A stretch of DNA of 19,230 nt, from NCBI GenBank assembly GCA_002420235.1, contig DIHQ01000099.1:1-19230 (forward strand). Reading direction: 5' to 3'. Below the pieces are notes generated by a model that was not told the origin of the DNA, did not search any database, and was given only the letters and a program-made list of their open reading frames with translations. This document shows, in pieces, positions 1 to 6,807 of the stretch (the first letter of the stretch is position 1; each line of letters begins with the position of its first letter). The translations under genes were made by a program, and so were the position numbers. The DNA comes from Flavobacteriales bacterium UBA5692 (GTDB lineage: Bacteria > Bacteroidota > Bacteroidia > Flavobacteriales_D > Sanyastnellaceae).

Positions 1-322
1 TTCGATTCGCAATCCACCAGTAAAATCCGCCCTCCGACTTTCCTTTTTCTTCGCGCCTGATTTGCGCATTTCTGAGGTTCGACGGACTAACCATGAGATG
101 AATCTGCATGGGTAATCTAAAACCCAAAAAGCGGGTATTTGTCCGTTGCCTTAGCACCTCATTAAAGAAACCATGGTGCTTGTGTCCGCTGTCGTCTGGG
201 TTAATAATTTCAACACGCTCAAGGAATTTTTCTCCTTCTGCGAATCTTCTAGTGGGCGAACATGCCGAAAGCAAGGCCAATGCGCATATAACATAGCTTT
301 GTGCAGCAGAACACCCCTTCAT
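1..322 (-). CDS. TamL/BamA-like outer-membrane lipoprotein, N-terminal part (cut by left window edge)
   Basis: An open minus-strand frame runs from an ATG at 322 off the left edge with no stop, giving about 107 residues. It starts MKGCSAAQSYVICALALL and then has SAC|SPTRR, a lipoprotein signal peptide with a lipobox (L-S-A-C, Cys 21). After the Cys comes a POTRA-like beginning, with FLERVEIINPDD at about residues 32-43 and LRQRTNTRFLGF near 55-66. These resemble the N-terminus of the Bacteroidota TamA-like lipoprotein (TamL) and BamA-type family, which works in outer-membrane protein assembly with TamB. The beta-barrel would lie outside the window. Its ATG overlaps the ATG of the divergent RNA methyltransferase. 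The family call comes from remembered sequence patterns on a fragment; the lipoprotein signal and open frame are seen directly. Confidence 0.72.
   Translation of the reverse strand, partial: MKGCSAAQSYVICALALLSACSPTRRFAEGEKFLERVEIINPDDSGHKHHGFFNEVLRQRTNTRFLGFRLPMQIHLMVSPSNLRNAQIRREEKGKSEGGFYWWIANR
294..301 (+). promoter_or_regulatory. Candidate -7 promoter box for the RNA methyltransferase
   Basis: TAGCTTTG is a perfect match to the Bacteroidota -7 consensus TAnnTTTG, 19 bases before the ATG at 321. It lies within the coding region of the divergent TamL-like gene. I see no clear TTTG -33 box at the expected distance. Confidence 0.5.
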
Positions 323-1070
323 GGACAAATCCATCCTAAACACCATTCGCGCCTTGCGAAGGAAGACAGAACGCTCCGAGCAGAAGCGATTCGTTGTCGA
401 AGGCGTCAAAGGCATTGGTGAATTAGTTGAGAGCTCCATTGCTGTGGAACGAATGTACTACGTCTCCACTATGGAATACGCCGTACCATACTCACATCGT
501 CATCTCGCGGAGCAAATCTCTGAGAAGGAAATGGGTCGAATCTCTCAAATGAACACAGCACCCGGCCTGCTCGCAGTCGCTCCAATTCCTCAATACACGC
601 CAGAAATTGTCGTGCAAGCCGTCAAAGAATCACCATTGGAATATGGATTGGTGGGTTACCGATTGAACGATCCTGGAAATTTGGGTACGCTCATTCGGAC
701 GACGGATTGGTTTGGGTTCGGAGGGATTTTCATTACTGAGGGCACTGTAGACCCATGGAACTCGAAAACTGTACAGGCTTCGATGGGGTCGATTTTTAGG
801 GTGCCAATCTTAGAAGTATCGTTCGACTTTCTAAACCAACTATCGGGCCATTACCACCTCGAAATGCAAGGAAAACCATACCATGAAATCCAATGGGAAA
901 AAGGTTGGATATGGGTAGGATCTGAATCCCGTGGCTTGGAAGGAGCCCGTGTACCTTCAACTTCTGAAGCCGTCCACATTCCACGGATTGGAGAGGCTGA
1001 GTCATTAAACGCCGGTGTAGCAGCTGCTATTATCTGTTCTGAAGTGGCTCGAGTAAATTCAGGTAAATGA
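321..1070 (+). CDS. SpoU/TrmH-family RNA 2'-O-methyltransferase
   Basis: This 249-residue protein should methylate a ribose 2'-OH in tRNA or rRNA using S-adenosylmethionine, with the trefoil-knot fold of the SPOUT class. An N-terminal substrate-binding part (about 1-90, with KRFVVEGVKGIGEL) is followed by the three SpoU motifs: motif 1 with NDPGNLGTLIRT (116-127), motif 2 with WVGSESRGL (198-206), and motif 3 with IPRIGEAESLNAGVAAAI (220-237). Length and order fit the TrmH/RlmB-like enzymes. The start is the ATG at 321, which matches the usual N-terminus and overlaps the ATG of the divergent TamL-like gene. It ends 13 bases from the stop of the convergent acyltransferase gene. Which RNA and position it modifies cannot be told from sequence alone. 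Confidence 0.9.
   Translation: MDKSILNTIRALRRKTERSEQKRFVVEGVKGIGELVESSIAVERMYYVSTMEYAVPYSHRHLAEQISEKEMGRISQMNTAPGLLAVAPIPQYTPEIVVQAVKESPLEYGLVGYRLNDPGNLGTLIRTTDWFGFGGIFITEGTVDPWNSKTVQASMGSIFRVPILEVSFDFLNQLSGHYHLEMQGKPYHEIQWEKGWIWVGSESRGLEGARVPSTSEAVHIPRIGEAESLNAGVAAAIICSEVARVNSGK
326..333 (-). promoter_or_regulatory. Possible -7 box for the TamL-like gene
   Basis: The minus strand reads TGGATTTG, matching five of the six fixed positions of the Bacteroidota -7 box TAnnTTTG. It ends 3 bases before the ATG at 322, so the transcript would be leaderless. It lies inside the coding region of the divergent methyltransferase. No TTTG -33 box was seen, so this is a weak call. Confidence 0.3.
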
Positions 1071-1083
1071 TGCATTGTGCTGA

Positions 1084-2253
1084 TCAGACGGTCACTGATG
1101 ATGCTCTCTCAGCCAAAACGGCATTGATAAGAGGATTCATTGTAATCTCGCACCATTTTAACCTAAGTGCTTCTTCACTGACATTCAAGTCTTTCACTGA
1201 TTCAGCGATGAGTCGTATGCGCCTTTCACACGACTCCCCGACGCTTGAGTCCACGGCGTTGGGAGACCAATCCTCAGGCCAGTTTTGACCGTGATGATCC
1301 ATGATTCGCAGCCATTCGCTCGCCGCCCAGTGCTGACAAGGCCATGTCCGCATCGCCTCGTGCAAGACCTGGTCTAACCGAGCGGCTAGGTGTACTGCAT
1401 CTCGAACACCTTCCGGGGGTTCTTCCCAAACAATAGGATTACAAAACGCAACATGAATGCGTCCTTTCCAACCGAACAATCCTTGTTTCATACTTCGCTC
1501 ATCCTCTCCCGATGCTTTCGCGTATTCACCATTATTTGCATCACGAATCAATAACTCCCGAACCTTCATACCGTCGCAAGGGTCCCATTCATAACTTAAG
1601 CTGACCGGCTGAACTTTCATACGGTTCCAAGCAGATTCATTTTCACCATTAAGCAACATTCGAATCAAAGCCGGGGACGTTCGATCGTCTCCGTCCTTAG
1701 CCCGGCCTTCGCGCTGGGCCAACCATACGGATGCATTTTGCTCAGTTATGACATGGCGAACGTACTTGGCCACCTCTGCACTCGCCATCAATTGTTCCCG
1801 TGGCGTGCCGCCCCGTCGGACAATGAAACTTTTATTCAAACGTACTAGTTTCTCAACCCATTCTGTTTGCAACAAATTGCTCCCAATACCTATTTGGGTA
1901 GTGGATTCCCCGCACGAGAGCAATGCCATATTGATGAGTGAAGGGTCGAGTACAATGTCTCGATGATTGGAAATGAATAATGCACCATGGCCTTCAAATC
2001 CCGGTGAAAATGAAACCGAGACATCTTCCGCAGTTTGCTGAAGCAACAAGTCGATAAATACCCGGGACAGGTTTTCTTGAAAGGCTTCAACGCTTTGAAG
2101 ACTTCTGAGACCTTCTATCAAATTAGCGGCTCGATCGTTTCCAATAAAAGGCCCAAGCTCGGACTCCCAATCAAGCGCCTCAACCAAGTGCTCAATGGCC
2201 TCGGGTACTTCGTGGTCTAAATAAGGGCGCATATGAGCAAAAAAATCCTTCAT
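1084..2253 (-). CDS. Glycerolipid acyltransferase (PlsB/PlsC-like, Bacteroidota type)
   Basis: About 389 residues from the ATG at 2253. The protein probably transfers an acyl chain to glycerol 3-phosphate or lysophosphatidate in phospholipid synthesis at the inner membrane. The acyltransferase core is clear: FISNHRDIVLDP (about 93-104) holds the catalytic His and Asp, followed by FIVRRGG (about 143-149) and the substrate motif EGRAKDGDDR (about 182-191). The His-Asp spacing is HX5D rather than the usual HX4D, which I recall as common in Bacteroidota homologues. A start further upstream at 2376 would run deep into the divergent helicase gene and add a sequence unlike the family, so I chose 2253, which leaves a 36-base divergent gap. 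The exact acyl acceptor is not settled. Confidence 0.82.
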   Translation of the reverse strand: MKDFFAHMRPYLDHEVPEAIEHLVEALDWESELGPFIGNDRAANLIEGLRSLQSVEAFQENLSRVFIDLLLQQTAEDVSVSFSPGFEGHGALFISNHRDIVLDPSLINMALLSCGESTTQIGIGSNLLQTEWVEKLVRLNKSFIVRRGGTPREQLMASAEVAKYVRHVITEQNASVWLAQREGRAKDGDDRTSPALIRMLLNGENESAWNRMKVQPVSLSYEWDPCDGMKVRELLIRDANNGEYAKASGEDERSMKQGLFGWKGRIHVAFCNPIVWEEPPEGVRDAVHLAARLDQVLHEAMRTWPCQHWAASEWLRIMDHHGQNWPEDWSPNAVDSSVGESCERRIRLIAESVKDLNVSEEALRLKWCEITMNPLINAVLAERASSVTV

Positions 2254-2264
2254 CTTCCGCAACG

Positions 2265-2283
2265 AATTTAGGTAACCTAAATT
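2265..2283. promoter_or_regulatory. 19-base palindrome in the acyltransferase/helicase divergent gap
   Basis: AATTTAGGT-A-ACCTAAATT is a perfect inverted repeat with 9-base arms around one central base, filling over half of the 36-base gap between two divergent start codons. Its right arm contributes to a perfect TAAATTTG -7 box for the helicase (2278-2285). Its left arm contributes TAAATTCG (minus, 2270-2263), a 5-of-6 match, for the acyltransferase. It could be a symmetric bidirectional promoter, an operator, or both. Confidence 0.6.
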
Positions 2284-2285
2284 TG
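2278..2285 (+). promoter_or_regulatory. -7 promoter box for the DEAD-box helicase
   Basis: TAAATTTG matches TAnnTTTG at all fixed positions. Only 4 bases separate it from the ATG at 2290, so transcription would begin at or next to the start codon, giving a leaderless message. No TTTG -33 box is visible at the usual distance. Confidence 0.5.
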
Positions 2286-2289
2286 ACCC

Positions 2290-3573
2290 ATGCGATTTAA
2301 CGAACTCAAGCTCACTCGGCAGTTCTTGAATGCTGCTGCTGACGCTGGGTACGAAATCGCCACACCTATTCAGCAAAAGGCCATTCCACCTTTACTTTCT
2401 GGTCAAGATGTAATCGGAATCGCCCAAACTGGTACAGGCAAAACCGCTGCATTTTTACTTCCCCTGTTGCAAACCTTGAAATACGCTAAAGGCGACGCAC
2501 CCCGAGGATTAATTCTGGCTCCTTCCAAGGAACTTGTCGTCCAAATCCACCACGAGGCCGTGAGATTTTCAAGCTACACCGATCTGCGAATTACCGCCTT
2601 GTATGGCGGAGTTGGTCCCAAAAAACAAATCGAAGAAATCTCAAACGGTGCCGATGTGATTGTCTCCACACCTGGTCGGTTTTTAGACATTTATTCCCGC
2701 GGATATATCGACGTCAAGCGACTGAAGCACATAGTTTTAGATGAAGCAGACCGCATGATGGATATGGGTTTCATGCCGCAAATACGGAAAATCCAAGAGG
2801 TCGTTCCCACGAAGCGGCAGAATATTTTATTTTCGGCCACCTTTCCCATACGAGTAGAGAATCTGGCGAAAGAATTTTTGCTTTGGCCCACCCGTATTGA
2901 AGTCACAACAGAGAGCACGGCTGCGGTTACTATTACGCAGTACAAACTGCCGCTGCCCAATCATAGAACCAAAATTGCTTTCATTGAATGGTACGTGCGG
3001 GAGAAGCTCAAAGACGATCGGTTATTGATTTTTACCCGGCGCAAAGAAGAAGCTGAAAACCTGTTCAAATATTTAGACCGATCCTTTGACACGGAAGTCC
3101 GGGCTGTGCACAGCAATAAAGGCCAAAATACCCGGATTAATTCAATGCAAGATTTTAGGACAGGCGCAGTTCAGATTCTTATCGCTACAGATGTTGCCAG
3201 CCGAGGTATCGACGTTCCTGAAACCAAGTGGGTGATCAACGCCTCCGTACCGAGAGACCCACGTGATTACATTCACCGTATCGGAAGGACCGGAAGAGCT
3301 TTTCGAGAGGGATCAGCTTTAACTTTAGTCGATCCTGCAGAAAGATTTGCACTCGAACGAATCGAATCCTTTACCGGAGAAGCCTTACACGATTTTCCCG
3401 ATCCTCCAAAACTTGAGCAATTCGAAACGCCCCGTCAGGAAAAGCAAAATCAGGCACGCGAAATTGATCGCGAAATGCGAAAACGAGATCCAAACTACAA
3501 AGGCGCCTTTCACCAAAAAAAACGCAATCAACAAAGGAAACTGAAGTCAAGAAAGCATGCTCGGCGCAAGTGA
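2290..3573 (+). CDS. DEAD-box ATP-dependent RNA helicase, RhlE-like
   Basis: This 427-residue helicase should unwind short RNA duplexes or remodel RNA-protein complexes, such as in ribosome assembly or RNA decay. All family motifs are present in order: Q motif with FNELKL and PIQQ (3-29), Walker A AQTGTGKT (45-52), Ia as APSKEL (77-82, where PTREL is usual), TPGR (127-130), DEAD (151-154), SAT (182-184), ATDVASRGID (299-308) and HRIGRTGR (329-336). The tail after about 380 is highly basic, as in RhlE-type proteins, and probably binds RNA. The ATG at 2290 places the Q motif at the normal N-terminal distance. Its last 27 bases overlap the end of the convergent zinc-ribbon gene. Substrate and exact subfamily are uncertain. 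Confidence 0.95.
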   Translation: MRFNELKLTRQFLNAAADAGYEIATPIQQKAIPPLLSGQDVIGIAQTGTGKTAAFLLPLLQTLKYAKGDAPRGLILAPSKELVVQIHHEAVRFSSYTDLRITALYGGVGPKKQIEEISNGADVIVSTPGRFLDIYSRGYIDVKRLKHIVLDEADRMMDMGFMPQIRKIQEVVPTKRQNILFSATFPIRVENLAKEFLLWPTRIEVTTESTAAVTITQYKLPLPNHRTKIAFIEWYVREKLKDDRLLIFTRRKEEAENLFKYLDRSFDTEVRAVHSNKGQNTRINSMQDFRTGAVQILIATDVASRGIDVPETKWVINASVPRDPRDYIHRIGRTGRAFREGSALTLVDPAERFALERIESFTGEALHDFPDPPKLEQFETPRQEKQNQAREIDREMRKRDPNYKGAFHQKKRNQQRKLKSRKHARRK

Positions 3574-3951
3574 CTCAGTGCCTCTGCTGATGTCCTTCCA
3601 AGGAAGGATACCGTCCCCATCCAAAACGTAACCCTCATCGTAACACATGATGGCCATGCGCCCGTCCTTTAAGGGTAACACATGGGTGTGAAAATTAAAA
3701 TCAAAACCCTGCCGCCTCAACCAAAACGCCCGATCTTCTGCATTATAATTGGTATAAGGAGATTTACGTAAGGAGGCCAAAAGCAAGCGGTTGCGTTGTA
3801 GAACGTGGTCAACATCTCGCCTTAAAGCATGTTGCGAATTCGACTTGCGATGGTGCCTTACTCTGCAGGTGTCATCACAAAACAACTTGTCGCTGCGACC
3901 ATTCAATCGGTCACCACATTCCTTGCACAGGTGGGATTTGATTCTGAACAT
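3547..3951 (-). CDS. Small zinc-ribbon protein of unknown function (Bacteroidota family)
   Basis: About 134 residues. An N-terminal CKECG...FCDDTCR zinc ribbon (Cys at about 9, 12, 25, 29 in CxxC-x12-CxxxC spacing) is followed by a basic helix, a probable coiled segment (VDHVLQRNRLLLASL, about 53-67), and a C-terminal part with GFDFNFHTHVLPLKDG and CYDEGYVL. This arrangement matches small proteins I remember as widespread but uncharacterised in Bacteroidota. The cysteine spacing is seen in the sequence; zinc binding is inferred, and I do not know its function. The ATG at 3951 is preferred to the TTG at 3975. It lies 63 bases downstream of purine nucleoside phosphorylase on the same strand and may be co-transcribed. 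Its 3' end overlaps the helicase gene by 27 bases. Confidence 0.8.
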   Translation of the reverse strand: MFRIKSHLCKECGDRLNGRSDKLFCDDTCRVRHHRKSNSQHALRRDVDHVLQRNRLLLASLRKSPYTNYNAEDRAFWLRRQGFDFNFHTHVLPLKDGRMAIMCYDEGYVLDGDGILPWKDISRGTESLAPSMLS

Positions 3952-4014
3952 GTCCCCAAGAAAAAATATCCCCAAACACTTAAGGCTAAGAGTTTTACAA
4001 GCGATGATATTGAA

Positions 4015-4848
4015 TTAACGGCCGTCAAAAGTGAGTCGGTCTATGAAATGCGCGAACAACCGCGTCAACAAAGGCTCAGATTTCTTTGCAATGGTGAGCA
4101 CTTCGTTGATTTTAAAAGGGGTCAAGTGCTCGGGATTGCATTCATCAGTAATGACGCTTACGGCTGCACATGGTATTTTTAGGTGAGCCGCAGCAATCAC
4201 TTCGGGAACAGTAGACATTCCAACTGCATCAGCGCCAATTGTTCTTAAATAGCGGTATTCCGCTCGTGTTTCGAGCTGAGGACCCGGAACACCCACGTAT
4301 ACTCCTTTGAAAAGAGGAATATCAAGTTCCCTCGCGACCTGAAAAAGCGAACGACTTAATTCAACATCGTAAGGTTCACGCATATCCGGAAATCTGTTGC
4401 CGAAGGCATCGAGATTATTTCCCCGCAAAGGAGAATCGGGAAATAAACTTATGTGATCTTCTATGCACATCAATGCGCCTTTTCTGATATCGGGATTCAG
4501 GCTACCGGCAGCATTTGAAATGATTAATGCTCTTGCCCCAAGCATTTTGGAGATGCGAACTGGTTTGACCACTTGCTCCATTGTATGTCCTTCGTAGTAG
4601 TGAAATCTTCCTTGCCAAGCTAGGACACGCTTTCCTCCCAACTTACCATATATCAATTTGCCAAAATGGAATTCTACAGTTGCGACGGGCAAATTCGGAA
4701 TCTGACTGTAACTAATTCCTAGAAGCTCTTCAATTTCATTTACCAAACCACCTAACCCAGTTCCCAAAACGATTGCAACATCTACCTCCCCTATACCACG
4801 CTCACGAAGGTGTTCAACGGAAGCACGTAACTCTTCTTGAATATCCAT
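4015..4848 (-). CDS. Purine nucleoside phosphorylase (trimeric type)
   Basis: A 277-residue cytoplasmic enzyme that splits purine nucleosides with phosphate into base and ribose 1-phosphate for purine salvage. Family marks are VLGTGLGGL (27-35, phosphate loop), GRFHYYEG (80-87), ISNAAGS (110-116), GVPGPQLET with the base-contacting Glu (186-194, Glu193), and GMSTVPE (210-216). At the position of human Asn243, which selects 6-oxopurines, it has Asp235 in SVITDEC, and Glu236 where human has Lys. This may widen specificity toward adenosine. The ATG at 4848 gives a normal N-terminus; upstream starts would intrude on the divergent dehydrogenase. The divergent gap is 25 bases. Confidence 0.93.
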   Translation of the reverse strand: MDIQEELRASVEHLRERGIGEVDVAIVLGTGLGGLVNEIEELLGISYSQIPNLPVATVEFHFGKLIYGKLGGKRVLAWQGRFHYYEGHTMEQVVKPVRISKMLGARALIISNAAGSLNPDIRKGALMCIEDHISLFPDSPLRGNNLDAFGNRFPDMREPYDVELSRSLFQVARELDIPLFKGVYVGVPGPQLETRAEYRYLRTIGADAVGMSTVPEVIAAAHLKIPCAAVSVITDECNPEHLTPFKINEVLTIAKKSEPLLTRLFAHFIDRLTFDGR

Positions 4849-4852
4849 ACAG

Positions 4853-4860
4853 GAAAAGTA
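4853..4860 (-). promoter_or_regulatory. Candidate -7 box for purine nucleoside phosphorylase
   Basis: The minus strand reads TACTTTTC, which matches TAnnTTTG at five of six fixed positions. It lies 4 bases before the ATG at 4848, within the 25-base divergent gap. A leaderless transcript would result. I see no -33 box. Confidence 0.35.
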
Positions 4861-4873
4861 CGAACTTCGCCTT

Positions 4874-6046
4874 ATGAAAGGATTGCCAACCATTGGTGTA
4901 GTAGGCGCTGGAGCCATGGGCTCAGGCATTGCCCAAATCGCTGCACAAGCCGGTCATGCCGTTATTTTGGTCGACCACAGCAAATCAGCACTCGACCGAA
5001 GCGCGGCATCCTTATCTAAAATCGCCGACAAACTCGTGAAAAAAGGCAAATGGTCGGCAACTGTGAGTAAACGCATCCAATCCAGCATTCACCGAACATC
5101 GGAAATCGAACGATTATCCACCTGCCAATGGGTAATCGAAGCGATCGTCGAAGACATAAGCGTTAAGCATTCTCTTTTTCAATCACTCGAAGCCATCGTT
5201 TCTCCTGGAGCGGTGCTTGCGACCAACACCTCGTCACTTTCCGTAACATCCATAGCCGGTAAATTGCAGTATCCAGAGCGTTTTATAGGATTACACTTCT
5301 TTAACCCGGCTCCTTTAATGGCCTTGGTGGAGGTAATTCCCGCCCTTCAAACAGATCATTCGCATGTAGATAAGGCAGTGGCGCTAATGGAAGCATGGGG
5401 CAAATCTCCTGTGGTCGCTAAAGACACGCCTGGATTCATAGTCAATCGCGTTGCGCGTCCTTTCTATGGGGAGGCCTTGCGCATTTTTGAAGAAGGACTA
5501 GCCTCTCCACAGACTATCGACGCGGCCATGCGTAACGCAGGTTTTCGTATGGGGCCTTTTGAATTGATGGACCTCATTGGCAATGATGTCAACTACGCGG
5601 TTTCCTGTTCGGTATTTGAAGCTTTTTATAATGATCCGCGGTACCGTCCGAGCCTCATTCAAAAGCAACATGTGGATGCCGGCTGGCTCGGTCGGAAGTC
5701 AGATAAGGGTTATTACGAATACGAGAAAGGCAATGAGATTTCTGGAGGCGATATCCTAACCGATACAAAAGAATTCGATTGGATTGTCAAGCGCATCGTT
5801 TCTATGCTCATCAACGAGGCGGCAGATGCGCTTTATCTAAAAATCGCTTCAGCAAAAGACCTAGAAACTGCCATGAAAAAGGGAGTTAACTATCCAAAAG
5901 GACTTCTCGCTTGGTGCAACGAATGGGGAACGAAAACAACTCTTAACATTCTCGAAAATTTGCAAAATCACTACGGGGATGATCGGTACCGTCCGAGTCC
6001 GAAACTGCGCGACTTGATTGCTCAAAGATCCGAATTCATCATTTAG
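4874..6046 (+). CDS. 3-hydroxyacyl-CoA dehydrogenase with a second C-terminal domain
   Basis: This 390-residue enzyme interconverts 3-hydroxyacyl-CoA and 3-oxoacyl-CoA with NAD(H) in beta-oxidation or the butanoate pathway. The NAD-binding Rossmann loop is GAGAMGSG (11-18). The catalytic region has NTSSLSV (118-124), HFFNPAPLM with His141, and Glu153. The first C-terminal domain holds TPGFIVNR (185-192) and GPFELMDLIG (227-236). A second, shorter copy of the C-terminal domain follows (about 300-390) with VNYPKGLLAW (338-347), as in PaaH-type enzymes. A DxRYRPS segment occurs in both copies (about 254-260 and 369-375). A thiolase nearby supplies the matching 3-oxoacyl-CoA chemistry. The stop overlaps the convergent peptidase gene by 8 bases. 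Confidence 0.93.
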   Translation: MKGLPTIGVVGAGAMGSGIAQIAAQAGHAVILVDHSKSALDRSAASLSKIADKLVKKGKWSATVSKRIQSSIHRTSEIERLSTCQWVIEAIVEDISVKHSLFQSLEAIVSPGAVLATNTSSLSVTSIAGKLQYPERFIGLHFFNPAPLMALVEVIPALQTDHSHVDKAVALMEAWGKSPVVAKDTPGFIVNRVARPFYGEALRIFEEGLASPQTIDAAMRNAGFRMGPFELMDLIGNDVNYAVSCSVFEAFYNDPRYRPSLIQKQHVDAGWLGRKSDKGYYEYEKGNEISGGDILTDTKEFDWIVKRIVSMLINEAADALYLKIASAKDLETAMKKGVNYPKGLLAWCNEWGTKTTLNILENLQNHYGDDRYRPSPKLRDLIAQRSEFII

Positions 6047-6800
6047 TATTCCAGCGGCGAATACTGTGGAAGACGTGCGTCAACTGACCTCCTCTCTGAA
6101 TGCCTTCACTTACTATTTTATCAACTCGCACTTCTCCAGATGCATGAATAATGCTGCATGCATCGAGTAAAATACCGACATGTACAACAAGTCCCGAAGG
6201 ATTTTTGAAAAAGACTAAATCACCTCGGACTTGCTCACCCCAGTCAATCGATTGACCTGCTTCCGCTTGTTGCGAAGCATCCCTCGGCACATCCTGCCCA
6301 GTCAATTTCCACGAAACTTGAATCAATCCTGAACAGTCAATTCCAGAAACAGTTTTTCCACCCCAAAGGTACGGTGCACCCAAAAATGATTGTGCGGCCT
6401 CTACTGGATCATCCACAGTTTTTAATGCAGATTCCAATGGATCCAAAGGCTCAAGTCCTATATCATTAAGCCACCAAGATCCATCTTCAGAGTATTGCAG
6501 TCGGCTGCCAGCTGGTAAGTACAATATGGAACCATCAACTCTAGACCAAGGCGAGCATGGAGCTTGCAAAACGATGTTCGACTTGGACATGGGTGCCGAA
6601 TGTGACCACTGCTTGCGGTCAACCCAGCCCGCATAGCCGTCAGTTTCCAGCTTAATCTGAATCCAATCTTTTTCCCCAGCGTCCAGAATCATTGCAGTTT
6701 CTCCGGCTAGTACCTGCGTGCACAGTTCAGCGCAATCGCTTGGATTACTTCGCATAGATCCAATGGGAACGATAAGATGGATGCAATCGCCCTGCCGCAT
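6039..6800 (-). CDS. NlpC/P60 (C40) cysteine peptidase with N-terminal SH3-like domains
   Basis: A 253-residue protein likely to cut peptidoglycan peptides at gamma-D-glutamyl-diamino acid bonds. Two SH3-like stretches (about 8-66, with YAGWVDRKQW, and about 76-115) precede the NlpC/P60 domain. That domain has YLWGGKTVSGIDCSGL with Cys156, RGDLVFF (192-198), HVGI with His207 and IIHASG with His219, completing the Cys-His-His triad. I see no signal peptide, so it may act in the cytoplasm on recycled muropeptides like the Bacillus YkfC type. Alternatively it is exported by an unseen route. It starts 7 bases after the thiolase stop on the same strand, so the two are probably one operon. Confidence 0.9.
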   Translation of the reverse strand: MRQGDCIHLIVPIGSMRSNPSDCAELCTQVLAGETAMILDAGEKDWIQIKLETDGYAGWVDRKQWSHSAPMSKSNIVLQAPCSPWSRVDGSILYLPAGSRLQYSEDGSWWLNDIGLEPLDPLESALKTVDDPVEAAQSFLGAPYLWGGKTVSGIDCSGLIQVSWKLTGQDVPRDASQQAEAGQSIDWGEQVRGDLVFFKNPSGLVVHVGILLDACSIIHASGEVRVDKIVSEGIQRGGQLTHVFHSIRRWNTK

Positions 6801-6807
6801 CTTTCTC

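Noticed and set aside
108..421. Plus-strand frames before the methyltransferase (108-296 and 173-421)
   Set aside because: They oppose the much better supported TamL-like frame on minus and the methyltransferase start; their translations look like shadows with no family pattern.
2253..2376. Longer acyltransferase start at 2376
   Set aside because: It would overlap about 87 bases of the helicase, including its Q motif, and the added residues do not resemble the family.
4861..4869. CGAA-C-TTCG repeat in the phosphorylase/dehydrogenase gap
   Set aside because: Only 4-base arms; likely by chance. No convincing plus-strand -7 box was found there either.
4849..4929. Longer phosphorylase start at 4929
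   Set aside because: It covers the start of the divergent dehydrogenase, and the added residues are the reverse reading of its Gly-rich NAD-binding loop.
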